Shown here: positions 1 through 10,141 of the stretch, piece by piece
How the letters are laid out: every line of letters begins with the position of its first letter
How positions within the stretch are numbered: position 1 is the stretch's first letter
DNA from: Oppiella nova
Lineage: Eukaryota; Arthropoda; Arachnida; Sarcoptiformes; Oppiidae
Length of the DNA: 22,196 nucleotides
Assembly: GCA_905397405.1 (NCBI GenBank)
Contig: CAJPVJ010000618.1
Span: 1 to 22,196 of the forward strand
Direction of reading: 5' to 3'
Made by a program: the position numbers and the translations under genes
Notes under the pieces: model-generated
What the model was told of the DNA's origin: nothing
Seen by the model: the letters and a program-made list of their open reading frames with translations, nothing else
Databases searched by the model: none

Positions 1-638
1 AAACCCATTCATACCGTGTATAGAGAAGTGAATGCATTGTATAATACCTCAAAAAACTTATTTATTTCAATTTCATAAGTAATTGTGCGAAAACAATGTA
101 AAATGTTTATTCATTTAATAAAATAATTTACTTATAAACACACTTTTAATAAATAAAAGCTATATTAAGTGTTACGAAACTTATAATTTATATAGAAAGT
201 GGTGACAATAGTTTACAAATAAAAACTTTTACGGTATTTAATAAACATTTTATAATGTATTTAAAAAGTTATGTTCAAAGTTTTTGGTTTCAATAGTTTG
301 GTTTATTCCTTATAATAAAATTCCAAACTTTAGACTTTCATTGAATTAATAGACTTTTTTGGAACCTATTTAGCTATCTATTGGTCCTATAATTTGTTAA
401 TTGTAGTTAATATTTAATTAATAAATCTTATTTTAAGCAAATTTAATTAACATAACTGTAAAACTTATTTGAAAGTAAAGTAAACCTACAGTTCCTCTCA
501 AAACACCTCTCAATAAAGCTATAGTAATATGAAGTTTACAATTAATAAACACTAATTGATTGACACATTTATATTAAAAATCAATTTTATTATAAAACCA
601 ATGATTAGTAAAACAAAATACAATTAATTAAATGCTAT
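1..638. other. AT-rich 3' flank of ORC2, no gene seen
   Basis: Very AT-rich sequence with no sustained reading frame. It contains the 3' flank of the minus-strand ORC2 gene: the plus strand reads TTTATT at 586-591, which is AATAAA on the ORC2 strand, about 50 nt beyond the ORC2 stop codon and a good candidate polyadenylation signal. The first ~60 bases are open in one plus frame but match nothing I recognise. If the AGMO exon at 2167-2716 belongs to a complete gene, this stretch would be AGMO intron sequence. Confidence 0.5.
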
Positions 639-1997
639 TTACTGATGACTTTCAATGAATTTCTGAGCAATACTTTTATCAATGCAGACGACTATGACTT
701 CCCCTCCGTCCGCACCCTTCTTGCACTTCAGGAGCTTATGGTCTTTGAATTCACTGATCTGTGCCCTCAGTGTCAGCTCCGATGTGACCAAAAACTCTTC
801 GCGACAAAGACTATAGCAGTCGCTGAACGCGAACCCAGTGTTCGCGGCATCCCTTTCCACATAATAGCCCAAAATCAATAGAAATACTTTCTGTGCGTTA
901 CTCGTGAGCGAGTCGTAGACATGTTTGACGGACGAGTAGGTGAGCGACTGGTGCCAACTCTTGGAGGACCCGCTCAGCATCGATAGCCCGGTGCTGAACG
1001 CCTTCTCAATCGTATACGACTCATACGTCGGCGCGTTAAACCACAACCACTTATAGGCATTGGATTCAGTGGTCGACCACAAGAGACCGCTGTTTATGTG
1101 GTCGACGCTCGCTATGAACCGCAGACGCTGGCAGTGGACAGCCATTTGACTGAACAGTGACTTCATTTTGGGGTTATTGGCGAATAGGAAGTCTACGGAA
1201 TGGATCACTAGATAGAGATCAAAGTCGATGTCCTTTAATCTGTCGATTAGTTTCATTTCGTCGAAAATGGATTCACTGATGACTTCATTCAAGACATTAA
1301 TTATCTGTTAATTAAAACCAGAAAATAAGTCAAAAACTCATGAGTTGTATGTCTAATGCCTTACATTCTTGACAGTTATCTCATTGTTATAGCCATTGAT
1401 CACAATATGGTGTTCCTCTTGAAGACAGTGAGCGACAAACAGATCCAATAGCTTTCGTTTAGAGCCCAACCCGTAGACCAAAGCATTGAAACCACAACTG
1501 ATTGACACAAACAGACATCAAATAAGTGATAAATTGAATGAAAAAACTTCTTAAAACACTAATCATTACTTCAACAACTGGAACCATTCCTCGAAGCAAT
1601 TGTTGTTAATATAAGTATCGATTAAATGTCTCCTTTGGTCCGCGAATTGTCTTTCGATGATCTCTTTGATCGCGGATTCGCTTAAATCAAAGTTTTGCAT
1701 CACTTTTGTGAACGCATTCTTCGAGGTCTTCGGACGCGACGACTGAGCCATAAAGTAGTTGCCATTAATCACGCGATTCTTCATTACAGTCACCGACTGA
1801 TCCCCGTTATCATCACCGCCGGACTCATCGCTGGTATCTTCAGACGCCTTACCATTGCTGGCGATCAACCCGTTTTGCATGCAATCACTCAATAGGACAA
1901 TGGGTTTGCTTTTGTCTAAGATCTTCAGCACATCCTTATCATCGTTATAGACCACCACCGACTTCACGGATCTCTTATTCGACTTCTTGGGCGGCAT
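639..1997 (-). CDS. ORC2: Origin recognition complex subunit 2 (ORC2), three exons
   Basis: ORC2 is a core subunit of the nuclear origin recognition complex that marks replication origins and helps load MCM2-7. I read exons 1997-1570, 1497-1365 and 1304-639 on the minus strand. Phases match (2, then 0) and the exons sum to 1227 nt, i.e. 408 aa. Introns of 72 and 60 nt have GTAATG/CAG and GTAAGG/CAG borders. Exon 1 gives a lysine-rich, acidic N-terminus, then the ORC2 signatures 'NGNYFMA' and 'FEEWFQLLN'. Exon 2 holds 'YGLGSKRKLLDLF', the degenerate P-loop region of ORC2 (about residues 151-163). Exon 3 holds the AAA+-like core ('LVIHSVD', 'FIASVDHINSGLLW', 'YKWLWF') and the C-terminal winged helix ('LTLRAQISEFKDHKLL'). 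The protein is shorter than typical animal ORC2 (~570-620 aa), the loss being in the disordered N-terminus. The coding GC content is well above its flanks, as expected for a constrained gene. Confidence 0.93.
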
Positions 1998-2090
1998 TCT
2001 TCCGGATCTAATCGATGATTACCTTGAATTGAGGGCACATTTGCGGACAAAACAGTTGTTTTTGTTTTGCATTTAAAGCGCGGCTTTTCT

Positions 2091-2115
2091 CCACTGACGT
2101 CACGAACACGTGGTT
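2091..2115 (-). promoter_or_regulatory. Candidate ORC2 upstream elements: CRE and E-box
   Basis: A perfect palindromic CRE/ATF site TGACGTCA lies at 2095-2102 and a perfect CACGTG E-box at 2107-2112, about 100 nt upstream of the ORC2 ATG (1997-1995) in a locally GC-richer stretch. Both are palindromes, so the strand is assigned only by proximity to ORC2. CRE and E-box sites near start sites are known in promoters of housekeeping and cell-cycle genes. That they act here is inference. The AGMO exon starts 55 nt further right, so the same DNA would also lie inside or next to the AGMO gene. Confidence 0.4.
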
Positions 2116-2166
2116 TGCATTGCGTTCACAATAAACAATACTTTTTACTGTTATCTTATCTGTCAG

Positions 2167-2716
2167 TATAGCTGTCAATGAACTCAACGCTAATTGTTAT
2201 GCAAATTGTGGAGTGCCATTGCTTGAACACCCGGTGCAGTACTGGTCACCTAGCATACCTATTTGGCAGAATGTTTATACTATTTGTCATTTTGGTTTAA
2301 TTATAGCGTTTTATTATTTATTGATAAGTAGTCACAAAAGTTTTAGCCAGGTCACTGTTTTCTATTGCATACTTATATTACTGATTTCCATAACAAGTAT
2401 CGGGTTTTTACTGGAAAATAGGATATTTTCGCTACATTTTGAATGTTTCAGATGCCTATCGTTTATGTATTTTTATCACAAATTCGTGCCCTATGTGTTG
2501 ACCAATGAGCTTGATACTAATATATTATTAATTGTAGACAATGTATTCATGTACTCATTTGGTTTATCGGCAATGATTTGTGCGATACTTATATTCATTC
2601 AAATGATTGAGACTTATGTTCCTATTCTAGTAGATAAATATCAGGATAATTATAAAAATGAATTGGATTTTAGGTTAAAGCAAGTTAATAATGTCAGTGA
2701 TAGTGTCAAAACTTAA
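2167..2716 (+). CDS. AGMO: Alkylglycerol monooxygenase (AGMO/TMEM195), C-terminal exon only
   Basis: AGMO is an ER membrane, tetrahydrobiopterin-dependent enzyme that cleaves the ether bond of alkylglycerols. This exon encodes only the C-terminal membrane part: 'YWSPSIPIWQNVYTICHFG', then hydrophobic segments and the motif 'SITSIGFLLENR...ECFRCLSFMYFYH'. That matches the family's SxxTSIGFLLD(Q/N)RP...E..RCLxFLxxYR block. Hydrophobic spans lie near 2279-2335, 2366-2420 and 2555-2610. The His-rich fatty-acid hydroxylase core is absent. No ATG opens the frame; a pyrimidine-rich tract ending in CAG at 2164-2166 is a plausible splice acceptor and the frame is open from it, so this looks like a last exon. 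Its upstream exons are not in the window, because ORC2 occupies 639-1997 on the other strand. The stop at 2714-2716 is followed 3 nt later by AATAAA. It could also be a lone fragment of a broken gene. Confidence 0.75.
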
Positions 2717-2718
2717 AC

Positions 2719-2724
2719 AATAAA
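2719..2724 (+). terminator. Polyadenylation signal AATAAA after AGMO exon
   Basis: A canonical AATAAA begins 3 nt after the AGMO TAA stop (2714-2716) and is followed by T-rich sequence. It supports 2167-2716 being a real terminal exon with a very short 3' UTR. Confidence 0.5.
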
Positions 2725-5062
2725 AGTCTTATTAATAGTACGTGTATTAATAATAGTGATCAATGGGAAAATGTCATTGAATATACAGTATTTATGCAAT
2801 AAATTATAATTGACATTTTTAGTTCATAAAAACATATTTGATTAAAATTGTTTGTTAAGAACATATTTATAATATATTTGTTAATGTAATTGTTTATATT
2901 TTATTTTTGAATAGTTTTAATTTATGACACTGTGCTAATTCAATTTTGTGATAGCTTAATGTTTTTGTTGATAATTAATGGTTTTTATATTTTACATTTT
3001 ACTTTACAAATAGGGAAATAAATATCACTATTTTATATCTCTTATAATTTACTATAAATTAATTTTATATGAAAATATTAATATCTAATGGTATTAAAAT
3101 AACAAAACGCTACAATTGTACACGCTTAAATTCTGTTATAGATTCTGTAATAACTACTATTTTTGCATCTAGTAGATTTATGGCAATAGATTTAAGCTAA
3201 AATTTTTATTTTTAAAATTAATACACTAAATATACGTATTTTAACTATTAAACACTTTGTTAAACATTTTAAATAAATACATTTTTATTTCTAAACTTGA
3301 TAAACGTGTGATACTTTAAATCCCAAAGCAATATATTACTTAATTTAACATTATAAAACATGTCTTATTTATCATTTGTATTTAGCTTATAGTAAGCTTT
3401 TTTATTGTTTTATAATTTTATATTATTCAGACAAACCAATTATATTAAGCCATAATTATTATCACTTAATTGTTTGGGAAATTAAAGTATATAAAAATGT
3501 ATACTAATTCAATACTTATCTCATTACTGGGTTTGCGTTCAGTTTTACATGCATTTCCCACAACTGAAACAATAATTGTTTGAAAACTTAATAAAAAGTA
3601 AAAATACAAATAAACTTTCATTGCTATTTACTTTGAAATAATTCTTAAACTGTACTGTATTTTATTAAAAATAAAAGTAAGACTAAACATAAATAAAAAT
3701 ATACATACAGATGATTTATGAATGTAATATGGTATTCATATACATCAGAACTTTATTCAAATAATATTCTTATACATTGATTACTATTTTATATAGTATT
3801 ATAAAAATACCTACAATATAAGTTAAGGTTTATTATAACACAGGTGATATCAAAAAATATGAAAGTACAGTAATATACAATTCCTATGGATTCACGGCAT
3901 ATACCATACCTAACAGTGAACTGAATTGTGGTTTACTGTATGCCATTACAATCGATCCAATTATTCAATGGCAATATACGGCACACAATCACATACTCTA
4001 CACACTGACAGCGAAACTGCAAAATTCAATGTCAAAAGACTTTTTCAATGAATCGGAGTCAAGGTTTGCCTGAATGAAGGTCTCCCGGAGCTGGTCTGCC
4101 GGTGTCAAGGCTTAGCCTTCGAAGTCTAGGTTACGATCTATTTATTACTGGGAAGATGTGTCGCTGGCAGGCCTTCACCTACAAGTGCTCGCTATATATA
4201 GTGTAGTGAAATATATTTATTTATAGCCATATATACAGCACTTTCTCAATGTCTGTCAAATCGATTGTGTTTTACAGCACTTCTCACTGTATTTGCAGTG
4301 GTTTTCGCAGAATTTTTGCGTTCAATTGTGTATACATTTGTTGTGCACTTTTTAACCGTATATTCTGTAGTGAACTCAACCACCTATTGCTATGCATAGG
4401 CTTTTATTGACTCGAGTGTTATATTTGTAGTAATCTCAACGTTAATAGTGTGCTTGGTCCATTTTTATTTGTAGGTAAAAGTCAATATTTAATGGACCTA
4501 TTGACTTAATAACTGAAACTATTAATTAATATTTTAATATTTCTAAAACAGTGTGTATATTAATATGTATATTAACTTTAAATTATGAGATTTTAAATCA
4601 AAAATAAAAACCAATAAAAATTTTTGTAGAAATAATTAATAAATATAATTATAATTAATTGCCTAATAATTTGTCATAAGTAATAAATTAATGCTATCTT
4701 AAATGTAATAATTTTTATCACTTAATTAATAATTTAACATAAAAGTTACAAAATATATATTTTAAATAAAAATCTTTATTTAATTCGTAAAACATTAAAA
4801 CGTAAGTTTGTTTTTGACAATTAAATTAATAAAACAATTTAATATATCTTGACACGAATTGAATCATTATATATAAAAACAAGAGACCAATGAATTTCTT
4901 TTTTGACACATAATAATGAAATAAATGGCTTTAAAAATATAACATAAAAATACTTTCAGTATTCACTTCACACACAAATTCACATAAATTTCAGTAATTC
5001 ATTAAAAAAGTAATTCAATTATGAGCTAAAAATTTGTATCGAAAAATCATTGCCACAAAAAT
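2725..5062. other. AT-rich intergenic region with a GC-richer island at about 3880-4480
   Basis: Most of this stretch is very AT-rich with no credible coding frame. The exception is about 3880-4480. On the minus strand, 4115-3990 is open and reads 'LTPADQLRETFIQANLDSDS' and onward, which looks protein-like, but a TAA lies just upstream and I could not build a convincing gene. 4190-4155 could be another short minus-strand exon (AG acceptor and GTAATA donor present). The rest of the island has repeated phrases such as TGAACTCAAC and looks promoter-like. I see no RNA gene or recognisable transposon here. Confidence 0.3.
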
Positions 5063-6564
5063 CTAGTGTTGCTTTTGTTTACCACGTTTGTGGACCCCAT
5101 TGACTGCCCTTTGGTTTATGGCTTTATCTGACTGTCCCTCAGAGTATTCACGGTTGTCCTCAACCCTTGATTTGCCGGTTATTATGTTAACCAAAATCTT
5201 GACTATAAACTGAAAAATTGCAAACATTTTCAAATTAATAATTGCGCCAAATATAATGAATAAACTAATTCATACACTAAACCAGTAGACATCCATAGCT
5301 AGTATAAGCCATAACAGGGAGTACAGGACTACCATAAACGGGAATTTAGTGGTGCGTTGAGTAAAATACTCGGAACTCGAGTAAATGGCTTTCAATGGGA
5401 ACCAATACAGGCGACAGACAAACCTATTAATAGTTTTATGAATTCATCAATTTTCAAACAACTCTTAAGATAATTATCACAATACGTACCACGAGCTGAG
5501 GAACAGTATGAATCCCACACCACTTAAGACATCCATAAACTTTCCAAACAGACCTCCTATTGACTTAAATGCGAGCAAACATTTGGTCGCTTCCATCGCG
5601 ACATCGCAGCCATCGTGTAATAGCAGCACAAGTACTCCCACTCTATGGGCTCTGGTCAGGGGAATGGGAGTAAAATATTTACATCTAATTTAGTTTAATT
5701 TGTTCGGACACATACTTAGTGGCCAGGGATAGCGTAAGTAGCGCCAGTGTAATGATATGGTGGCTGAACATCACTAACGAGTCTTTCCGCCACTCGTCCA
5801 GAAATATGACGGCATATATGGAGTGAATGTAAAAACTAATTTCAATCAAATATAATGTCCGCACATTCGCGGGGATCGAGTCGTTGATCGAGTAGTCTAT
5901 CAAATACACAATTAGTTAATATAAAAACTTAGATGAGTTAACAGATTGACATACCTTTCCATATAAGACTCCGTTGGCTAAAGTAGTTGCAGCAGTTTTG
6001 GCCAAAAATTAGATATAAAGTGATGGAGAATGTGAATAAATAGTAGAAAAACTTCCAGGCACACTCCGGGTACTTTTTGGTCTCACTCCTGGACATTCCG
6101 CATACACGTGCAAACGGCTAGTATTAGCGAAAATACACATTAATTAAAAACTTTTCTCAGACGTGTAATTAATAAAGCATTTAAAAAAAACTATTCTGAA
6201 TTAAATTACAAATATTGTGTGTTTTGAATACAACATAAGGTTTAGTGATAACGTTGTCAGATATGGAGGCAAAAAGTATACATAGGTTTGGAAAATAACT
6301 TCAAAATAACACCATTCGTACCGTAAGTATGTATTTAGTGGCGGAAAACCTGGCAATCGTCCACACGATGGCTAACAAGAGGACAATGAGGGCGTCGTTG
6401 AGAGGAACCCTCTGACGGCATTCCTCCAGGTCTTTGAGGGTGTCGTTGGGAAAGGTGTAGTGCTTTTGGAGCCATAAATAGTTTTGCGACACAAATCTCG
6501 TGGTGCTGTCGACTAACGCGGATAAAGTGGGATCCGTGTCTGGGCTTAGATTGATAGCCGACAT
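5063..6564 (-). CDS. CERS1: Ceramide synthase, CERS1 (LASS1/LAG1) type, six exons
   Basis: Ceramide synthase is an ER multipass enzyme that N-acylates sphingoid bases with acyl-CoA to make (dihydro)ceramide. Minus-strand exons are 6564-6322, 6117-5955, 5896-5716, 5651-5490, 5423-5276 and 5209-5063. All five junctions have GT-AG borders and matching phases (0, 1, 2, 2, 0), giving 1044 nt, or 347 aa, close to human CERS1 (350 aa). Residues 82-109 ('PFARVCGMS', then 'KYPECAWKFFYYLF') run straight into the TLC domain with no homeobox-like domain, as in CERS1 and unlike CERS2-6. The Lag1 motif is intact: 'SIYAVIFLDEWRKDSLVMFS' followed by HH181-182, then 'RVGVLVLLLHD' with HD208-209 and D212. 'RLYWFPLKAIY' and a C-terminal 'VNIITGK' plus an acidic/basic tail also match CERS1. 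The start is the ATG at 6564-6562; an upstream in-frame TTG is not needed. Introns are 53-204 nt. Confidence 0.95.
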
Positions 6565-7724
6565 TATATACAATGGGAACTATAGCTGAATGGGAACTGT
6601 ATGTAGAGAGTGGTGGTGGAGAGAGACGACACCGTATACGCCCTCAACTGTAACACTGAATCAATTGATAATAAAAATAAATTATGAGTTAAAGTATACA
6701 ACAAAATGAGGACTAATTTCTCTCTAATCAGTAACACAACAAACCCTAAGCGATATGAGAGGGACGCCGATAAAGAGGGGAACGGTATGTGTGTTTCGAT
6801 GATAATAATATGCTTGACTTATCGCGGCTTCAATGCCAGCCCAGGCATACCAGTGCTTCTGTAAAGTCCATAGGAATAGCATTAAAAAAGTTGGAAAATT
6901 GCAATAATTATACCCACAGTCCTGCCAAACGTCTCGTCCCACAAGTTTTCAGTCAATTAATACACATTTTTTAATCGCTTATTAAAAGTTTTTCAAACTT
7001 TTTATCACATTTGTATAGATCAGTGAAAAAATTGTTATTCAATCATAAGATGAGTTTTTAAAAAAATATAAAACATTATATTTTTGTCGACTATTACACT
7101 ATTTTTTTTGTCATTACTTACTTATATTAAACATGACTTTTACTGTATATTAATATGACAAACAAATTCTGTGTGTATTTCACTGCATGTATGAAACAGT
7201 GGGTCGTATTGACGACTGATAAGTGATATTAAAGATTAATGGCATTAATAATAGGGCTCTCGAGTGGGTATTGTTATGGAAAATGTCAATTCAGGCGTGA
7301 ATTGTGTGTTATTTTTATATGAAATTTATTATACATGTTATGTAATACGAAAGTACGAAATATTCATAGGAATCACTGTAAACGTATAGACAATAATAAT
7401 AATAAACATATTGTGGTGTAATGTTTTTTGCTATACAAGTCAAAGTCTAGTGAAATAGTGGTATTACTATCGACTTGAATATAACTATAAAATCACGAAC
7501 AATACAATGATTGCTAATTATTATGATTTTTGTGTAGACTTTTATCTATAATTGACTGCACTTTTCATTTATGATTTTGTGTTAACATTTAGAAAATGTT
7601 TCTCTCAAGTCATGTAAAAAATTATGTTTAGTTAAGCACTGATTAGCTTTTAAAAATAAATTGAAAAATCAATATCAGGAATAAATAGCAAATTAAAAAC
7701 TCATTTATTATTTCGTGCTATTAA
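6565..7724. other. Region upstream of CERS1, mostly AT-rich; one unassigned open stretch on the minus strand
   Basis: 6565-6650 is the probable 5' UTR and promoter of CERS1, with CT-rich repeats on the gene strand. At 6942-6724 (-) a GC-richer stretch is open for 72 codons and reads 'KHWYAWAGIEAAISQAYYYH' in part; a TTTACAG acceptor-like site lies inside it. I do not recognise it. It could be a non-coding first exon of CERS1, a short exon of another gene, or chance. 6965-7724 is AT-rich without credible genes. Confidence 0.25.
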
Positions 7725-8720
7725 TTAGAAAATATAGAAATTATTTAAATTTCTCTCTAATATTAAATAATTTATTTTCATTTCATTTAAAAGAATTGCA
7801 TAAACTTTTGCGACTCTTTGGCCACCACTTTGTGGACATATACTGTCGAGGAATCGGTTGATCGCATCTCTTGTGACCACTCTTTGGCTGTGGTTTTGGA
7901 GACATCTCTCGTTTCCAACACCAATGGTTTCAGTAATGTCTCGATATTTCTTAGCAAATGGTTTACCATTCATTTGAATAGTCAAACACTTGGATCGCAT
8001 ATCTGTCCTCTAATTGTTTTGTCACCATTTGTTGGATTGAATGAGATTTGAAAATCTCACCTTCACTTGCAATTCATTGGTCTCTATGTGATAGTGTTGT
8101 GACCCAATCCACTGCAACCCCTGCCTATCATTTAGGGGGCGATTTGCGGACCCATTCTTTCGGTCATTACTGGCATTACATCCAAATTGTGGCGAATTGT
8201 GTGTTGCAGTGAACTATAAGTGTTAGGTAGCGGTCAGTATTGACACGATTTTGGCGAAACAAACATTTGAATTGTAAGCCGTCTTTTCATTGGATCACTG
8301 CTACTGATGGCGTGTTTTGAGGATAATCTTTCGGTACCATTTCGGGCAATATGTGGTGTCTGTGGATGTGTTGGTGAAGTGATTGATTAAAAATGAACTG
8401 ATTTTGTGGTAAAAGTTGTGACAAATGAGTGAAGAGTTGATTAAAAACTGATGAAAACATTGGGCAGAATTTGTTAAAAACTTTTTAAATTAAAAATTAT
8501 TTTCAAATTATTGAACACTTTGTCTCTAAATGTCTCTAAATTTTGAAGCCTTGTTGTGATGGTGTCCGCGGACTTCACAAATGGCTTCACGTCTGGAGCC
8601 GATGAACGAGTCGTTTCATTAGACACTGCTTTCGGGACATTACTTGCGGAGGAATATGTGATCACTTCGACCACAACGTGTCAAACACTTAACTCTGAAA
8701 TGAACAGGTTCATTTTCAAG
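7725..8720 (-). other. GC-richer island with two unassigned open stretches
   Basis: This island stands out from its AT-rich flanks. On the minus strand 7969-7787 is an ATG-to-TAA frame of 60 codons containing 'RDVSKTTAKEWSQEMRSTDS', and 8674-8474 is open for 66 codons containing 'TTRSSAPDVKPFVKSADTIT'. The plus strand is also open across 7818-8051 and 8556-8804, so the coding strand cannot be fixed. The middle (8060-8460) looks promoter-like. I match none of these to a family. They may be exons or 5' UTR of a gene I cannot assemble, or decayed coding sequence. Confidence 0.2.
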
Positions 8721-8874
8721 AATCAAGTTCATATGTTGTATTCAGATCTCAAAGAATTATATTTATATTTAAAACACAATTTCTATTTTCTTCTCAAACT
8801 ATAAATAAATAAATAGTTTATTGAATGTAATGTTATTTTATAAATTAATTTACTATTCATTTAAATTTTACTTT

Positions 8875-10053
8875 TTAAGAGTATATGACATGAACCCTAT
8901 TATTAGAAAAGTATTGATTATATTTGTGTGAAAACCAAATGTTTATGACATGAATGGTGTCTATTAACCAAAGGGTAAAGTCTTTGCCATTAGTGCCAAA
9001 CCATAGACTAAACAGTCCTCCAGTATATGACATATAGTCTGTCAAAGACAGCACCGGTTCCTCCCGATAGACATACAGGGGTTGTGTTGAGTCCCAAATA
9101 TAAGACTTTTCAGTAATCTTTTCATCCAAACTTAAATTATACCAATAATTATTACCAATTTGTGTGTCCGTTGATATTATTCGAGAAGTATATTCAACTG
9201 TTAGACAGTCTTTGGGACAATAGTTCATACAAATCATACTAATGTTATAATATTTTTCATTTTGATCAGGGTACCCTCTAGTTGCATAATAACATAATCT
9301 TTTGTTCAAGTTCTTAAAGTCTAATTCATACCAATAATTGTCAATAAAAAGTGGATAACATTTATGGTGTCGTTCCCAATAGGATCCGATACAACGTCTC
9401 ATACACTGTGTATGAGATGTGGAACCGAATGATTGTTCACCAGTACTCCCGTCATAATAACTACAGTTTCCGTGAGGTTTAGGTAAATAAGTTCTCAAAG
9501 TCTTAGTCACAATAACGGTGTGATTAAAGCCTTTTGTTGTTTTTTGAATACCTTCAAAGTCATATATAACAGGGTATTGTTGAGAGTGTAGAAAAATATT
9601 ATACGCCCCATAAATGGCAAATCGCTGTTTAATTAAAAGGAATTCATAATTTCTAAATGATTTAAAGTGTGATTCATTCAAATACAATGTCCTAATTTGA
9701 CTGAAATATGGTTGGCTATAATAACTACCTACTGATTGAATAGACTGTATGGGATAGTCATGCACTGAACTAATCGTATATTTCATTAAATACCATGAAT
9801 TTACTTTCTTATTAAATAATTGAATAGTTGTTGCATTAAGGTAGCACATTTTCTGTCTGTAAAAATGACAATTTGTACCTAGAATAAATTCTTTTAAATG
9901 GATGTGTAGTAATATAGACACAAACGGGTAGTTGTGATCGGATTCATAGTCTGTGGTATCGATGATAGTGTGCGAATCAAAGTGAAAGTATTGCACAGAT
10001 ATTGAGTATAATTGGCGGATAAGTAGCGCCGACAGTATTAATGAGAATATGCG
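8875..10053 (-). CDS. DEG/ENaC channel module C (third and last module of the concatenated gene), one exon
   Basis: This exon encodes a DEG/ENaC-family (amiloride-sensitive sodium channel) subunit module. It starts at 10053 after a TATTTTAG acceptor, with TM1 ('IFSLILSALLIRQLYSISV'). The extracellular domain has the family's 'LPKPHGNCSYY' block, then paired cysteines ('CMRRCIGSYWERHHKC', 'CMNYCPKDC'). TM2 is 'TGGLFSLWFGTNGKDFTLWL'. The usual GxS selectivity-filter triplet reads G-T-N here. There is no methionine before TM1; the first Met is well inside the ectodomain, so the exon cannot start its own protein. The preceding intron (10141-10054, 88 nt, AAG|GTAACT donor) is phase 0 on both sides and links it to module B. 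The stop is at 8875-8877. About 393 aa, on the short side for a DEG/ENaC subunit. Ligand and ion selectivity cannot be told from sequence. Confidence 0.85.
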   Translation of the reverse strand, partial: RIFSLILSALLIRQLYSISVQYFHFDSHTIIDTTDYESDHNYPFVSILLHIHLKEFILGTNCHFYRQKMCYLNATTIQLFNKKVNSWYLMKYTISSVHDYPIQSIQSVGSYYSQPYFSQIRTLYLNESHFKSFRNYEFLLIKQRFAIYGAYNIFLHSQQYPVIYDFEGIQKTTKGFNHTVIVTKTLRTYLPKPHGNCSYYDGSTGEQSFGSTSHTQCMRRCIGSYWERHHKCYPLFIDNYWYELDFKNLNKRLCYYATRGYPDQNEKYYNISMICMNYCPKDCLTVEYTSRIISTDTQIGNNYWYNLSLDEKITEKSYIWDSTQPLYVYREEPVLSLTDYMSYTGGLFSLWFGTNGKDFTLWLIDTIHVINIWFSHKYNQYFSNNRVHVIYS

Positions 10054-10141
10054 CTAAAATATAAAATATTTTAATTTATGTATTGTACTGTATTTGACAT
10101 AAATACTATAGAATTATATAATTTATTTAAACAATAGTTAC

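Noticed and set aside
645-881. Plus-strand open frame inside ORC2
   Set aside because: Antisense shadow of the ORC2 coding exon.
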